Positions 32,492-42,370 of a stretch of 58,057 nucleotides of DNA are shown piece after piece. Source of the DNA: Verrucomicrobia subdivision 6 bacterium (GTDB lineage: Bacteria; Verrucomicrobiota; Verrucomicrobiia; Methylacidiphilales; Verrucolacustridaceae); assembly GCA_947466515.1 (NCBI GenBank), contig CANIEM010000005.1, forward strand, positions 1 through 58,057. Direction: 5' to 3'. The notes below the pieces were generated by a model. That model did no database searches. It was not told the origin of the DNA and worked only from the letters and a program-made list of their open reading frames with translations. Both the position numbers and the translations under genes were made by a program. Each line of letters opens with the position of its first letter. Positions within the stretch are counted from its first letter, which is position 1.

Positions 32492-34603
32492 ATGGCCCCC
32501 TCGTCCACGAAAAAGACGGCCAAACCCGAGGGGGCTGCCGTCCCTGCCAAAAAGCCTCGCGCCGCTAAAACGGCCGCACCCAAAGATCCCGCCGCGAAGC
32601 CCGCAAAGAAGGTTTCCGCAAAAACTAAAGCGGCTCCTGCCGTAGCCCCGACCAAACTTTCCGCTACTCCCCAAACCCCTCCTCCCACTGCCCCCGCTCC
32701 GGCTAAAGTGGAAAAAGTCGCACCTGAAATTGCCCCCGCCCCCACGCCTACTCCTACTGCTGCGCCCGCTCCCGCCGCCGTCGAATCGGGTGAAATGGAA
32801 ATGCCTACCGACGAAACAAAGATTATTTTAATGAAGCCGCCCATTCAGGTCCGCGACCTAGCCACCCGGCTCAACTTAAAACCTTTCCAACTCATCCATG
32901 AACTCATGGAAATGAACGTCTTTGCCACTCTCAACCAGAACTTAGAAGAAGCCGTAGCGAAGAAGATCTGCGAAAAGCGTGGCCTCTTCTTCATGGCGGA
33001 AAAACGTAAAGAGGGTGGCGGTGTCCACAAAGTCGCTCCCGTGGTCGAACCGCCCAAAGCCAAGCCCATCCCCTCCGCCAATCTTAAACCGCGGCCTCCC
33101 GTGGTTACTTTCATGGGTCACGTCGATCACGGAAAAACCTCACTGCTCGACGCTATTCGCCAGACCAAAGTTGCCGCGGGCGAAGCGGGTGGGATCACCC
33201 AACACATCGGGGCCTACACCGTTAAACGCGATAACTCGACCATCACTTTTCTTGATACCCCAGGCCACGAAGCCTTTACCGCCATGCGTTCCCGTGGAGC
33301 CACCATCACCGACATCGTCGTTCTGGTTGTCGCCGCGGATGACGGGATTAAACCCCAAACTCTAGAAGCTCTTCGCCACGCCCAAGCCGCCAAAGTCACC
33401 ATCATGGTCGCAGTGAATAAAATCGATCTGCCCAACGCCAATCTCGATAAGGTCAAAGGCCAATTGCAAGAGCTTGGCCTCGCTCCCGAAGAGTGGGGTG
33501 GACAAACCGTGGTCTGCGAAGTTTCCGCCACCAAAGGAACTGGTATCGAAAAACTTTTGGAAATGATCGCTCTTCAAGCCGAAATTCTCGAACTATCTGC
33601 TGATCCAACAGGCCACGCCCGCGCCCGCGTCATCGAAACGCAGATCGAAACTGGCCGCGGCCCCACCGCAACCGTCCTCGTTCAACAGGGACTCCTCAAA
33701 GTGGGCGACTCTTTTGTCTGCGGACCCCACCTCGGCAAAATCAAAGCTCTCTACAACGACGCAGGCGTCTCCATCAAAGAAGCGGGACCTTCTGTTCCCG
33801 CTCGTATCGTCGGATTGACCGGAGCTCCCTCTCCAGGCGAAGAAGTGGTCGTCGTCGCCACAGAACGGGAAGCCCGCTCGATTGTCGAAGAACGGCAGGA
33901 AGCAGAACGATCCACCCGACTCGCTTCCGGCCCCGCCGCCGCCGAAGGCGTTACCCTCGAAAATCTTTTCGCCAGCATCGCCGAAGGCCAAAAAAAGTGC
34001 CTCCACCTCATTCTTAAGGGAGACGTTCAAGGCTCCGTCGAAGCCATCGTCGAGGCCGTACGCAAAATCACCAGTCAGAAAGTTACCCTCAATATTATCC
34101 TTTCCACCATCGGACCAATTTCCGAATCCGATATCCTTCTGGCCAAAGCCTCCGGAGCAGTCGTCATCGGATTTAATACCAAAACCGATAACGCCGCCGC
34201 CAACGCCGCCAAACGGGAAGGCATCCAAATTAAACTCTTCAGCATTATTTACGAACTCGTCGATCAGGTGAAGGAGGCCATGACGGGCCTTCTCGATCCC
34301 GAACTGCGCGAAAGCCCCCTCGGCAACGCTCTCGTCAAAAAAGTTTTCGAGCTATCCAAGTTTATGGTCGCGGGTTGCCAAGTGCAGACCGGGCGCATCA
34401 CCAAATCAGGTCGCGCGCGCGTCGTCCGCCGCAAACAACCGATTTACGACGGAGCCGTCGTAACGCTCAAACGCTTCCAAGAAGACGTTCCGGAAGTGCG
34501 CCAAGGACTGGAGTGCGGTATCCGTCTCGGCAACTTCGACGAATACGAGGAGGGCGACATCATCGAGTGTTATCAACTCGAAAAAGTCGCCCAAGCCCTC
34601 TAA
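32492..34603 (+). CDS. infB: Translation initiation factor IF-2
   Basis: A 703-residue GTPase that places initiator tRNA on the ribosome. The first about 110 residues are an Ala/Pro/Lys-rich disordered tail. An IF2-N domain follows (IQVRDLATRLNLKPFQLIHELMEMNV). The G domain carries GHVDHGKTS (G1), DTPGHEAF (G3) and NKID (G4). Domains II to IV run to the end, including GVTLENLFASI and KGDVQGSVEAIVEAV. It lies 20 bp after nusA. The tail is short compared with long-form IF-2. Confidence 0.97.
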   Translation: MAPSSTKKTAKPEGAAVPAKKPRAAKTAAPKDPAAKPAKKVSAKTKAAPAVAPTKLSATPQTPPPTAPAPAKVEKVAPEIAPAPTPTPTAAPAPAAVESGEMEMPTDETKIILMKPPIQVRDLATRLNLKPFQLIHELMEMNVFATLNQNLEEAVAKKICEKRGLFFMAEKRKEGGGVHKVAPVVEPPKAKPIPSANLKPRPPVVTFMGHVDHGKTSLLDAIRQTKVAAGEAGGITQHIGAYTVKRDNSTITFLDTPGHEAFTAMRSRGATITDIVVLVVAADDGIKPQTLEALRHAQAAKVTIMVAVNKIDLPNANLDKVKGQLQELGLAPEEWGGQTVVCEVSATKGTGIEKLLEMIALQAEILELSADPTGHARARVIETQIETGRGPTATVLVQQGLLKVGDSFVCGPHLGKIKALYNDAGVSIKEAGPSVPARIVGLTGAPSPGEEVVVVATEREARSIVEERQEAERSTRLASGPAAAEGVTLENLFASIAEGQKKCLHLILKGDVQGSVEAIVEAVRKITSQKVTLNIILSTIGPISESDILLAKASGAVVIGFNTKTDNAAANAAKREGIQIKLFSIIYELVDQVKEAMTGLLDPELRESPLGNALVKKVFELSKFMVAGCQVQTGRITKSGRARVVRRKQPIYDGAVVTLKRFQEDVPEVRQGLECGIRLGNFDEYEEGDIIECYQLEKVAQAL

Positions 34604-34663
34604 TTCTCTTCAGCAACTGTTTTTTGTCTTCAGTTCTCCCGCTTTTTTTTCCACAATCGAGTC

Positions 34664-35131
34664 ATGCCGAGTCGCCGTCTCATCCGCGTGGCAGAGTCCA
34701 TTCGCTCCGTCTTAGGTCGCCTCGCCCTCCGCGAGCGTACCCTCGAGGGCAAACTCATCACCATCACAGGGGTCACCGTCAGCCCTGACCTGCGTCACGC
34801 CCAAGTCTTTGTCACTCATCTCGACGGTTCTACCCCCGACAAAGACGTCGTCCTTACGCTCAATGCTTTAAAAGAAGAGTGGCAACGCGAAATCAATAAA
34901 ACCCTCAGCATCAAGTACACCCCACGACTTCAGTTTTTTGTGGATGAAGCCCAACGCCGAGGCGATCGCATCCTCCAGATCATGACCGAAATTGATCCTA
35001 CCCGCCTCGATCCCAACGACCCTGACTTTATCGATCCCTCCGACGCGGCTCCCACTCTCACCCCAGAAGAATCACCCGATCTAGACCCATCCGCCGAACT
35101 CAGGGGCCGTAGCCAAAAACGCGCTCCCTAA
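34664..35131 (+). CDS. rbfA: Ribosome-binding factor A
   Basis: A 155-residue KH-type 30S assembly factor. MPSRRLIRVAESIRSVLGRLALRE, ITITGVTVSPDLRHAQVFVTHL and LSIKYTPRLQFFVDEAQRRGDRI are standard. The last about 35 residues form an acidic, proline-rich tail that many RbfA proteins lack. Third gene of nusA-infB-rbfA, 60 bp after infB, and convergent with murI (42-bp gap). Confidence 0.93.
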   Translation: MPSRRLIRVAESIRSVLGRLALRERTLEGKLITITGVTVSPDLRHAQVFVTHLDGSTPDKDVVLTLNALKEEWQREINKTLSIKYTPRLQFFVDEAQRRGDRILQIMTEIDPTRLDPNDPDFIDPSDAAPTLTPEESPDLDPSAELRGRSQKRAP

Positions 35132-35173
35132 TTTCGGCTTAAGGCGACCAACCGACTGGCCAGCAAAAGCCCA

Positions 35174-35950
35174 CTAGGGTAGGCGGATTTTCTCAATCGA
35201 ACTCACCACCCCTTCTCCCAGAAAACTCTCCACTCGACTCTGGTACGGTCCAGGTTCATCGGTTAAAAAAACCCTTAATTTGCCCTGCTCCAACTTCGCT
35301 CCTTCCGAATCTCGCAATGATTCCGCACATGCCTCCGAGGAGTCGACCAACTTGACCTTCGGTCCCAGCACCTTTGCCAATACCCCCTTCAGATGCGGAT
35401 AATGGGTACAGCCCAACACCAAAACCTTAATTTTTTCGCGCAACAACGGCTCCAGATATTTGCGAATCACTGCCTCCGTCACCTCCCCCTCCACCCAGCC
35501 CTCCTCCACTAGCGGAACGAGCAAGGGTGTCGCTTGCTCGAAAACATTCAGACTGGGGCGCGCTTGGCGCAAGGCCTTCTCGTACGCCCCACTCCCAATT
35601 GTCGCCGAGGTCCCAATTACACCCACCGGCCCATCTCCCGCCACCCGTAACGTCGCCGCCACTCCCGATTCAATCATCCCATGCAACGGAACATTCACCG
35701 AGGAACGCAATTTTTCCACAGCAAAAGCCGAGGCCGTGTTACACGCCACCACAATCCGATCCACTCCCTTCGCCTCGAGAAAAGTGATGATCTCCCGGCT
35801 GTACCCCAAAACCGTTTCTGCTGACTTATTTCCATAAGGAACCCGCGCCGTGTCCCCCACATAAAAAATATCGCGCCGCGGAAAAGCCGAGCGCAAGGCT
35901 CGCACCACTGTTAATCCACCCATTCCAGAATCAAAAACACCTAAAGGCAT
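35174..35950 (-). CDS. murI: Glutamate racemase
   Basis: A 258-residue enzyme that makes D-glutamate for peptidoglycan. Both active-site cysteines are visible in VACNTASAFAV and VLGCTHYPHL, and the start GVFDSGMGGLTVVRAL is typical. It follows the amidase gene by 3 bp, so murI and the amidase are read together; both act on the cell wall. Confidence 0.95.
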   Translation of the reverse strand: MPLGVFDSGMGGLTVVRALRSAFPRRDIFYVGDTARVPYGNKSAETVLGYSREIITFLEAKGVDRIVVACNTASAFAVEKLRSSVNVPLHGMIESGVAATLRVAGDGPVGVIGTSATIGSGAYEKALRQARPSLNVFEQATPLLVPLVEEGWVEGEVTEAVIRKYLEPLLREKIKVLVLGCTHYPHLKGVLAKVLGPKVKLVDSSEACAESLRDSEGAKLEQGKLRVFLTDEPGPYQSRVESFLGEGVVSSIEKIRLP

Positions 35951-35953
35951 CGT

Positions 35954-37189
35954 CTACTCTTTCTTCTCCGTTCCAACCGGTAAAGCTTTCCTCACCTCAG
36001 GCTCCACGCCGCCCACAGCCGCGGGGGACACCACTACCCCTTGCCCCGTAGTCGGCACCACTACGGCCGGCGCAATGTTGGAGGCACTCAAGTTCGTTCC
36101 CCGTGATCGAAAAGGTGCCACCTCCTCATTCTTTTTTGCCCCAACCAAGGTCCCTACTGCATTTGTAGCGACTCGATCCTTAGCGAGTTGTAACCGTGCC
36201 GCCGCTTGTGGATTTTCCTGGGATCGCGCGTAAGCCTGAATCCCCGCAAAAATCCATTCGGCTACCTGCTGCCGATACTCCTCCGTACGCAATAAACTCG
36301 CCTCACGTGGGTTCGACATAAATCCTCCTTCGACCAGAACCGAGGGCGAGTTGGCTAATCTTAATACCTTGAACCGCGCTCGCTTCACCCCTCGATCCGA
36401 AGGTGCATTGCTTTTCGCCAAAACCGCTGACCGATGAATCGCCTGAGTCAGGAGAAAGTTATGATGATCATATCCGTTCCCTGGCCATATCTGATCTTCA
36501 TCCCCCACCAACGACCCCCCCGAAGATGTCGAAGGCGCGAACTGCGGGGAAAGACTGTACGTCTCCCACCCCTCAGAAGACCGGCTAGAATCCTCGTTGA
36601 AATGAATGCTTACAAAAATATACCCAGGGTGGTCATCCGCTAACTTTGAGCGGTCTGCATGATCCACATAGCGATCCTTGGTGCGAGTCAGCACCCAAGG
36701 AATTCCTGCTTTGTCTAGACAACGGACGAGGCGCTTCGCCACATCGAAGTTCGCTGTTTTCTCACTCAACCCCCGTGCCGCCCGCGTGCCCTCATCTCCA
36801 CCCCCGTGCCCAGGATCGATCACCACCCCCTGCAACGGTCGCCTGGGAATCTCCCCATTCGGTCGCAGCAGCGGATCGAAAGTCTTTACCAGATCCACAC
36901 GGGGAATCAGAACAACCTCACTCTCTTTTCGCACCGAATGACTCAACCAGTACCGCGCCCCTTTCCAGCGCATCTCACGACTATCTAGAGTCAGCTGCAA
37001 GGATCCCGCGGAAGAGATGAGTTCAAAGGGGCGATTATTTTCAATCTCATGCGGAACCTTAAAACCATAGAATTTGGCGAAGGAATCCAAGGAAACATAA
37101 TCCACCCTTCCCACCCTCACCACCTCCCACGTCTCCACCGCCCAACCAGTTGCCAGTAGACCAAGAACGACCAAAACCCACCGAATCAC
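35954..37189 (-). CDS. N-acetylmuramoyl-L-alanine amidase (Amidase_3/AmiC type)
   Basis: A 411-residue exported zinc amidase that cuts the stem peptide from peptidoglycan. A signal peptide (IRWVLVVLGLLATGWA) and a short N-terminal domain of about 100 residues (copper-amine-oxidase-like fold) precede the catalytic domain GVVIDPGHGGGDEGT…, with zinc ligands in DPGHGG, the following Glu, and SIHFNEDSS, and a final VEGGFMSNPREA catalytic Glu. The C-terminal 90 residues are Ala/Val-rich and low complexity. The start GTG has an AGGAG Shine-Dalgarno and overlaps the panC stop (GTGA). Confidence 0.9.
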   Translation of the reverse strand: MIRWVLVVLGLLATGWAVETWEVVRVGRVDYVSLDSFAKFYGFKVPHEIENNRPFELISSAGSLQLTLDSREMRWKGARYWLSHSVRKESEVVLIPRVDLVKTFDPLLRPNGEIPRRPLQGVVIDPGHGGGDEGTRAARGLSEKTANFDVAKRLVRCLDKAGIPWVLTRTKDRYVDHADRSKLADDHPGYIFVSIHFNEDSSRSSEGWETYSLSPQFAPSTSSGGSLVGDEDQIWPGNGYDHHNFLLTQAIHRSAVLAKSNAPSDRGVKRARFKVLRLANSPSVLVEGGFMSNPREASLLRTEEYRQQVAEWIFAGIQAYARSQENPQAAARLQLAKDRVATNAVGTLVGAKKNEEVAPFRSRGTNLSASNIAPAVVVPTTGQGVVVSPAAVGGVEPEVRKALPVGTEKKE

Positions 37190-37965
37190 GATTTTCTCCT
37201 GCAGGGCCGATGATCAATTAACCGAATCTTTCCAAGATAGACCGCCGCATAGAGCTGGCCTTCTACCACCTCCACATACTCCAACCGCAATCCAGGCAAA
37301 CCCCGCAATAAGAACTTCAGCTTCGCCACCGACCGACCCGCCCCAGCTTGGCTCGCTTCTCGCACCGCTTTCGCCCATCGACCCGCCACCCTTCTTTCCA
37401 GTGGCGAGAGTCGCAGATTTCTGGAACTCATCGGTAATCCATCTTTTTCTCGAATCGTAGGAAGTTGCACAATTCGCACCGCACAAAAAAGATCCCGAAC
37501 CATCCTTTCGATCACCTCACACTGCTGTTTATCTTTCTCCCCAAATACGGCCACCTGCGGTTGCACAATTCCGAACAACTTCATTACCACCGTCGCCACC
37601 CCGCGAAAATGACCCGCCCTCTTGGCCCCACATCGCCCCCGAGACAGATCCACCTCCTCCACCCAGGTAGAAGCATCCTTTGCATACAAACTTTTCGGCC
37701 GAAAAAGCACATCCGCCCCCGCTTCTCTCGCCCGTTGAACGTCCGCCGCCCCTCGCTTTGGATATTGCCTATAATCTGCTCGCGAGGTGAACTGCGTCGG
37801 ATTGACATAAGCACTCACCACCACTCGATCCGCTAACTTCCCTGCTCTCCGAATCAACGCCACATGCCCATCATGCAAAGCCCCCATCGTCGGAACCAAA
37901 GCCACCGTCTGCCCCCGCCTCCGCCATGCGCGGGAGGCCTTTTGCATTTCCGCCGTTTTTGTCAT
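37186..37965 (-). CDS. panC: Pantothenate synthetase
   Basis: A 259-residue ligase that joins pantoate and beta-alanine with ATP. The nucleotide-binding HxGH motif is in PTMGALHDGHVALIRRA, with YVNPTQF, GHFRGVATVVMKLF, FGEKDKQQ and the KMSKS-like LPMSSRNLRL. The ATG at 37965 is chosen; the longer frame upstream reads through the divergent dapL region and has no family similarity. It is coupled to the amidase through GTGA. Confidence 0.94.
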   Translation of the reverse strand: MTKTAEMQKASRAWRRRGQTVALVPTMGALHDGHVALIRRAGKLADRVVVSAYVNPTQFTSRADYRQYPKRGAADVQRAREAGADVLFRPKSLYAKDASTWVEEVDLSRGRCGAKRAGHFRGVATVVMKLFGIVQPQVAVFGEKDKQQCEVIERMVRDLFCAVRIVQLPTIREKDGLPMSSRNLRLSPLERRVAGRWAKAVREASQAGAGRSVAKLKFLLRGLPGLRLEYVEVVEGQLYAAVYLGKIRLIDHRPCRRKS

Positions 37966-37992
37966 AATCTTCACGAACCTCAATCCTACAAA

Positions 37993-39231
37993 ATGTCTAC
38001 CTACCTCCACAACCTCTTCGCTCAGAGAATCGGCGGTCCAGGCTACGGCCTCAAAGCAGCTCCGATCTATAAATTCGAGCGAATTAAGCGCGCCAAACGC
38101 GCCGCCAGCGCCGCCCATCCAGAAAAGGAACTCCTCGATTTCGGCGTCGGCGAACCCGATTCCATGGCCGATCCCAAGGTTGTCGCCAGCCTCGCCCACG
38201 AAGCTGCCCTGCCCGCTAACCGCGGCTACGCTGACAATGGCGGTCCCCGCCTCCGTACCGCTGCCGCCCACTACCTAAAAGAAGTCTTCGGAGTCACCGC
38301 CAACCCCGAAACCGAAATCATGCACTCCATCGGCAGTAAAGCCGCCCTCTCCATCCTTCCCGCCGCCCTTATCGATCCAGGCGATGTCGTCCTCATGACT
38401 AGCCCCGGCTACCCAGTCTTCGGAACTCACGCCACCTACTACGGCGGAGTCGTTCACCCCCTTCTTCTCACCCCAGAAAATAAGTATCTCCCGCGCCTCG
38501 ATACCATTCCGCGCCCTATTCTCGATAAAGCGAAGGTTCTTGTTCTCAACTATCCCAATAACCCAACCGGGGCCTCCGCCACCCCTGAGTTTTTTCGAGA
38601 AGTCGTCGCTTTCGCCCAACGCGAAGAACTCGTCGTTATCCACGACGCCGCCTACACCTCGCTTATTTTTGAAGGAAAACCACTAAGCTTCCTCTCCATC
38701 CCAGGAGCCAAGGAAGTCGGACTAGAACTCCACACCACCAGCAAGGCCTTCAATATGACCGGCTGGCGCTGTGGGTTCGTTGTCGGCCATTCCCTCCTCA
38801 TCCAAGCCTATGCCGATATCAAAGATAACACCGATTCAGGTCAATTTCTTGCTATCCAACACGCCTCTGCCACCGCTTTCGAAAACCCTCAAATCACTCG
38901 TGAAACTTCCGCCAAATACAATCGGCGAATGGATGCGATAGTTAAGATTCTCCGCACCGCAGGGTTTTCTGCCCAAAAACCAGCTGGCTCATTTTTCCTC
39001 TACACCCAAGCCCCAAAATCAGCCCAAGGAAGTCGCTCCCATACTTTCGCTAACGGCGAGGCCTTCTCTCAATGGCTCATCGAAGAACAGCTCGTTTCCA
39101 CCGTCCCGTGGGACGAGGCAGGTGCCAACGTTCGCTTCAGCGTTACCTTTGCCGCCAAAAATCAATCGGACGAAGACCGCATTCTCGCTGAGCTCGCCAC
39201 TCGCCTCCAACCCTACCGCTTCACTTTCTAA
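37993..39231 (+). CDS. dapL: Class I aminotransferase, probably LL-diaminopimelate aminotransferase
   Basis: A 412-residue PLP enzyme. K251 in HTTSKAFNMTGWRCGF binds PLP; YPNNPTG (187-193) and the final Arg region RFSVTF are standard. The N-terminal GGPGYGLKAAPIYKFERIKRAKRAA and DFGVGEPDS match LL-diaminopimelate aminotransferases, which convert tetrahydrodipicolinate straight to LL-DAP for lysine and peptidoglycan. This route is known from Verrucomicrobia, Chlamydiae and plants. Another amino-donor specificity cannot be excluded. It is divergent from panC with 27 bp between starts and 6 bp from the convergent MMPL gene. Confidence 0.82.
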   Translation: MSTYLHNLFAQRIGGPGYGLKAAPIYKFERIKRAKRAASAAHPEKELLDFGVGEPDSMADPKVVASLAHEAALPANRGYADNGGPRLRTAAAHYLKEVFGVTANPETEIMHSIGSKAALSILPAALIDPGDVVLMTSPGYPVFGTHATYYGGVVHPLLLTPENKYLPRLDTIPRPILDKAKVLVLNYPNNPTGASATPEFFREVVAFAQREELVVIHDAAYTSLIFEGKPLSFLSIPGAKEVGLELHTTSKAFNMTGWRCGFVVGHSLLIQAYADIKDNTDSGQFLAIQHASATAFENPQITRETSAKYNRRMDAIVKILRTAGFSAQKPAGSFFLYTQAPKSAQGSRSHTFANGEAFSQWLIEEQLVSTVPWDEAGANVRFSVTFAAKNQSDEDRILAELATRLQPYRFTF

Positions 39232-39237
39232 TTTGGA

Positions 39238-41991
39238 TTACGGACCAGGATCCTTTTCGTCATCCCCAGAAATCTTATCCTTGATCGCTAAGATCTGCGG
39301 AAGCACCACCAAAGCACTTAGCAAGGTAAAGATCACCCCTAAGCTCATCACCAGACCCAGCGAAACCAACCCGCGATACTCCCCCACCAGCATCGAGCCG
39401 AAACCAAACAAGGTCGTCAGTGCGGAAAGAACCACCGCCTTGCCCGTGCTCGATTCAAAAATACGAATTTTCCCCTCCTCCCGATAACGATCCATCACAT
39501 ACACCCCATAGGCCACTCCGATTCCCAGAATCATCGGCAAGGTCACAATATTCGCTGGATCCAACTTAATTTTAAAGAAACCCAAAGCGCCAAAAAGCCA
39601 CAGCACCCCAAGGGCTAAAGGGAGCAGAGTGAGCAGAACATCCTCGATCCGCCGGAACAGGACGAAAATCAGCACGAGAATCACCCCACCCGCATAAAAC
39701 GACGCCTGAATATAGCTTTTCATCAAAAGATCAATATACTCCAAGTTCATCACCGGCGTGCCCGTCACCTCAGGCGCCACCCGCTGCACCTGCCCAACAA
39801 ACTCCTCATTCGGCTTCCGCTCCCATACATCCACCGCTGGCTCCACTTCCAAAAGAACTTTCCCACCTTTCGAAAGATAGCGCTCCTTTAATTGCGGGGG
39901 TAGATCCTGCACCGTCAAAGCTCGATCCCCTCGTTGCGTCTTCAGCCAACCTAGATTCTGCGTGATCGATCCCACCAACTTCACCTGATGCCGATCCAAC
40001 CTCTGCTTCGCCTCATCCAGATCCAACTTATCCAATGCCGCCACCGCCCTTTCCAAAGGAGGAATCATCTTCTCAAACGTTGTCACCGCCTGCCTCGCCC
40101 GACCCGAAAGCCCAATGTACTGTTTGGCCTGCTTGGCCCCTTCTTGCGACGATTCCAATAGGAACTCCAAATCTTTCTTCGCCTTCGGCACATCCACCGA
40201 TTGCCCCGTGCCCGTACCCAAAGTGATCTCCCCCGCCACATGGGCAATTCGATTCACCTCATCCATCCGCTTGTGCTGATCCCGCGGCACCAGATCCCCC
40301 AAAGTGCGCACCTTGCTCACCGTGGAAAGTTCACGCAACTGATCAGCCAGCTCGTCCGCCCGTTCTACCGTGTTCGCCATCACCACCCCATAAATCAAAG
40401 ATCCTTTCCCGGTGTCCAAAAGCTCCCGAGTTAACCGAACCGATTCCATCTTCGGATTCTGCAAATGGAGAAGATTATGATCAAAGGTTACCTCTCGACA
40501 CTTCACCCAAGCAAATGCACTGAAACCCGCTGCCGCCAGCAAGACTAGATACGGATGAAACGTCAGTCTCCGATCGAGGTTCTCCCCATATCCAAATCTC
40601 AGCATCTTACCCACCTGCACCTTACCATCTCGATCCCGCCAAAGGAGGAGCGCAGGTAAAATTGAAAGACTCGCCAAAAGCGCCAAAATGACCCCCGTCC
40701 CTGCAATCCAACCCAGCTCGGTCAATCCCGTGAAATCATTAAAACACATCGCGTAAAATGCCGCCGCCGTCGTTCCCCCACCCGCCAAGAGGGCCTTACC
40801 CGTTGTCGTTAGGGTGATTTCCACCGCCTCGGCCGAAGTTTTTCCGCGAGACATCTCTTCCTCATACCTTCCTAAGAACTGGATACCAAAATCAATTCCC
40901 AATCCGAGAATCATCACAATGAAGGCCTGCGAAATGATATTCAGGTGCCCAATCGTCACCGTGGTCACTCCCAAGGAAATCACCACACTCGCTAGGAGCG
41001 CCACTAAAGCCAGGAACGGTCGCGAAAACTCTCCATAAGCAAAAAAGAACATCACCGCGATCAAGACCAGAGTGATCAGCGTAGCCAACTTCATGTCGTC
41101 CTCGCTCTGCCGCAGTTCGTCATCCAGCAAGACAGGCTCCCCCGTTACTCCGATACTCACCTTGGCATAGAGCGGTCGTGTTTCCTTAACCATTTGCCGC
41201 ACCCGCTTAATCACCCCCGTATACGGCGTCGCACTTTTCTCCTCCTCCACCGACGGCCGCAGAAGCATCACAATTGTTTTCCCATCTTCTCCCAAACTCA
41301 AATACTCATTCTTCAATAAATCACTTTCAAACTCGGAAAGCTCTCCCAATCCTCCTTTCTCTAATACATTCACAGGGGTCTCAAGATCCTTCGCCAACCC
41401 CTTTAAATTTCGCACGAACTCCTCAATAAATGGAATAAACTCCTGCCAGTTCGAGGACTTGCGCAGGTACGGATCGTTAAACTTGGCTGAAGCCTCTGCC
41501 AAAATGCCATTAAGATTCAGCGCCTGCTTATTTCCTTTGACCAATGCCGCCAGCTCCTCCATCTGCCGCCGAATCCCCGTCAGCTGCTCCTCATCCGCCA
41601 AAAGCAAAAGACGATCCGCCATCGGAGAGAAATCGTGCCGATAATAAACGCGATCCAGCCCCTTCTCCGTTTTTAATCGCTCCGCCAGCGCATTGGCCGC
41701 CGCCCGACTCGCTTTCAGATCATCACTCTTCAGGACGACAACGATTTCATCCCGCACATCAAACTCATTCATGTAAGCCAAATATTTTTTAAAGACGGGC
41801 GAATCCTTGCGAATCAGATCGAGGGTATTATTCCGAATGACCAACCGCGCCCCTGCCATCGCCCCCCCCGCCACCACTAGAAGAAGCGTGGCCCACAACA
41901 CCCGCGTACGATGCCCAACCACCAACCGCGCCCAGCGATGGAGCAAGGCATCCCCCCATCCTTGTCCCTGACCTGTACTGTCCTGCCCCAT
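39238..41991 (-). CDS. MMPL/RND-family transporter, HpnN-like
   Basis: A 917-residue protein with the RND plan of two halves, each one helix, a large periplasmic domain and five more helices. Clear pieces are TLDLIRKDSPVFKKYLAYMNEF, FIVMILGLGIDFGIQFLGRYEEE (GXXXD-like helix), KALLAGGGTTAAAFYAM, and in the second half TLPMILGIGVAYGVYVMDRYREE. The family moves lipids such as hopanoids, mycolates or other envelope lipids. No hopanoid genes are in the window. It is 6 bp behind the 92-residue gene at 41998-42276. Confidence 0.85.
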   Translation of the reverse strand: MGQDSTGQGQGWGDALLHRWARLVVGHRTRVLWATLLLVVAGGAMAGARLVIRNNTLDLIRKDSPVFKKYLAYMNEFDVRDEIVVVLKSDDLKASRAAANALAERLKTEKGLDRVYYRHDFSPMADRLLLLADEEQLTGIRRQMEELAALVKGNKQALNLNGILAEASAKFNDPYLRKSSNWQEFIPFIEEFVRNLKGLAKDLETPVNVLEKGGLGELSEFESDLLKNEYLSLGEDGKTIVMLLRPSVEEEKSATPYTGVIKRVRQMVKETRPLYAKVSIGVTGEPVLLDDELRQSEDDMKLATLITLVLIAVMFFFAYGEFSRPFLALVALLASVVISLGVTTVTIGHLNIISQAFIVMILGLGIDFGIQFLGRYEEEMSRGKTSAEAVEITLTTTGKALLAGGGTTAAAFYAMCFNDFTGLTELGWIAGTGVILALLASLSILPALLLWRDRDGKVQVGKMLRFGYGENLDRRLTFHPYLVLLAAAGFSAFAWVKCREVTFDHNLLHLQNPKMESVRLTRELLDTGKGSLIYGVVMANTVERADELADQLRELSTVSKVRTLGDLVPRDQHKRMDEVNRIAHVAGEITLGTGTGQSVDVPKAKKDLEFLLESSQEGAKQAKQYIGLSGRARQAVTTFEKMIPPLERAVAALDKLDLDEAKQRLDRHQVKLVGSITQNLGWLKTQRGDRALTVQDLPPQLKERYLSKGGKVLLEVEPAVDVWERKPNEEFVGQVQRVAPEVTGTPVMNLEYIDLLMKSYIQASFYAGGVILVLIFVLFRRIEDVLLTLLPLALGVLWLFGALGFFKIKLDPANIVTLPMILGIGVAYGVYVMDRYREEGKIRIFESSTGKAVVLSALTTLFGFGSMLVGEYRGLVSLGLVMSLGVIFTLLSALVVLPQILAIKDKISGDDEKDPGP

Positions 41992-41997
41992 GAGAAA

Positions 41998-42276
41998 TTA
42001 GCCCGCGAAGCGAGCCTGCTCCTTCTTTAGCTCCCATTCCTCTCGGATCCCCCGGATATCACGAGACAACTCATCCTGTAAAATACTCGCCTCCTCGCCC
42101 GCTCCCGCCATTTTCGCTCCGACAATCTTTGCCCCAAGAAAGGTTTCCCTCTCCGCCACCTTCGCTCGATACGTAGAATCAATATCGGCTAAAGCCTTCT
42201 TTTGCTTGTCCGTCAGCTTTCTCTCGGGTTCCGTTGTTGCTAACCGCTCCATCGCAAGCTCATACGCCGTCTTCAT
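41998..42276 (-). CDS. Small charged helical protein, unknown function
   Basis: A 92-residue protein, almost entirely charged helix (MKTAYELAMERLATTEPERK, …TYRAKVAERETFL…, …SRDIRGIREEWELKKEQARF). Coiled-coil propensity is high and there is no signal peptide. It is immediately upstream of the MMPL transporter gene and appears co-transcribed. Its sequence gives no function; a cytoplasmic accessory role is only a guess. Confidence 0.7.
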   Translation of the reverse strand: MKTAYELAMERLATTEPERKLTDKQKKALADIDSTYRAKVAERETFLGAKIVGAKMAGAGEEASILQDELSRDIRGIREEWELKKEQARFAG

Positions 42277-42370
42277 TAACCTAGTACCCTAAAAAACTCT
42301 GCCCCCTGCGTCCATCGTATTGTCAGGGGTCCCGCTTGCTCCACCCCACCTCGATAGACTACCATCTTCG

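Noticed and set aside
37966-38271. Upstream extension of panC
   Set aside because: It is antisense to dapL and lacks PanC similarity; the family start is at 37965.
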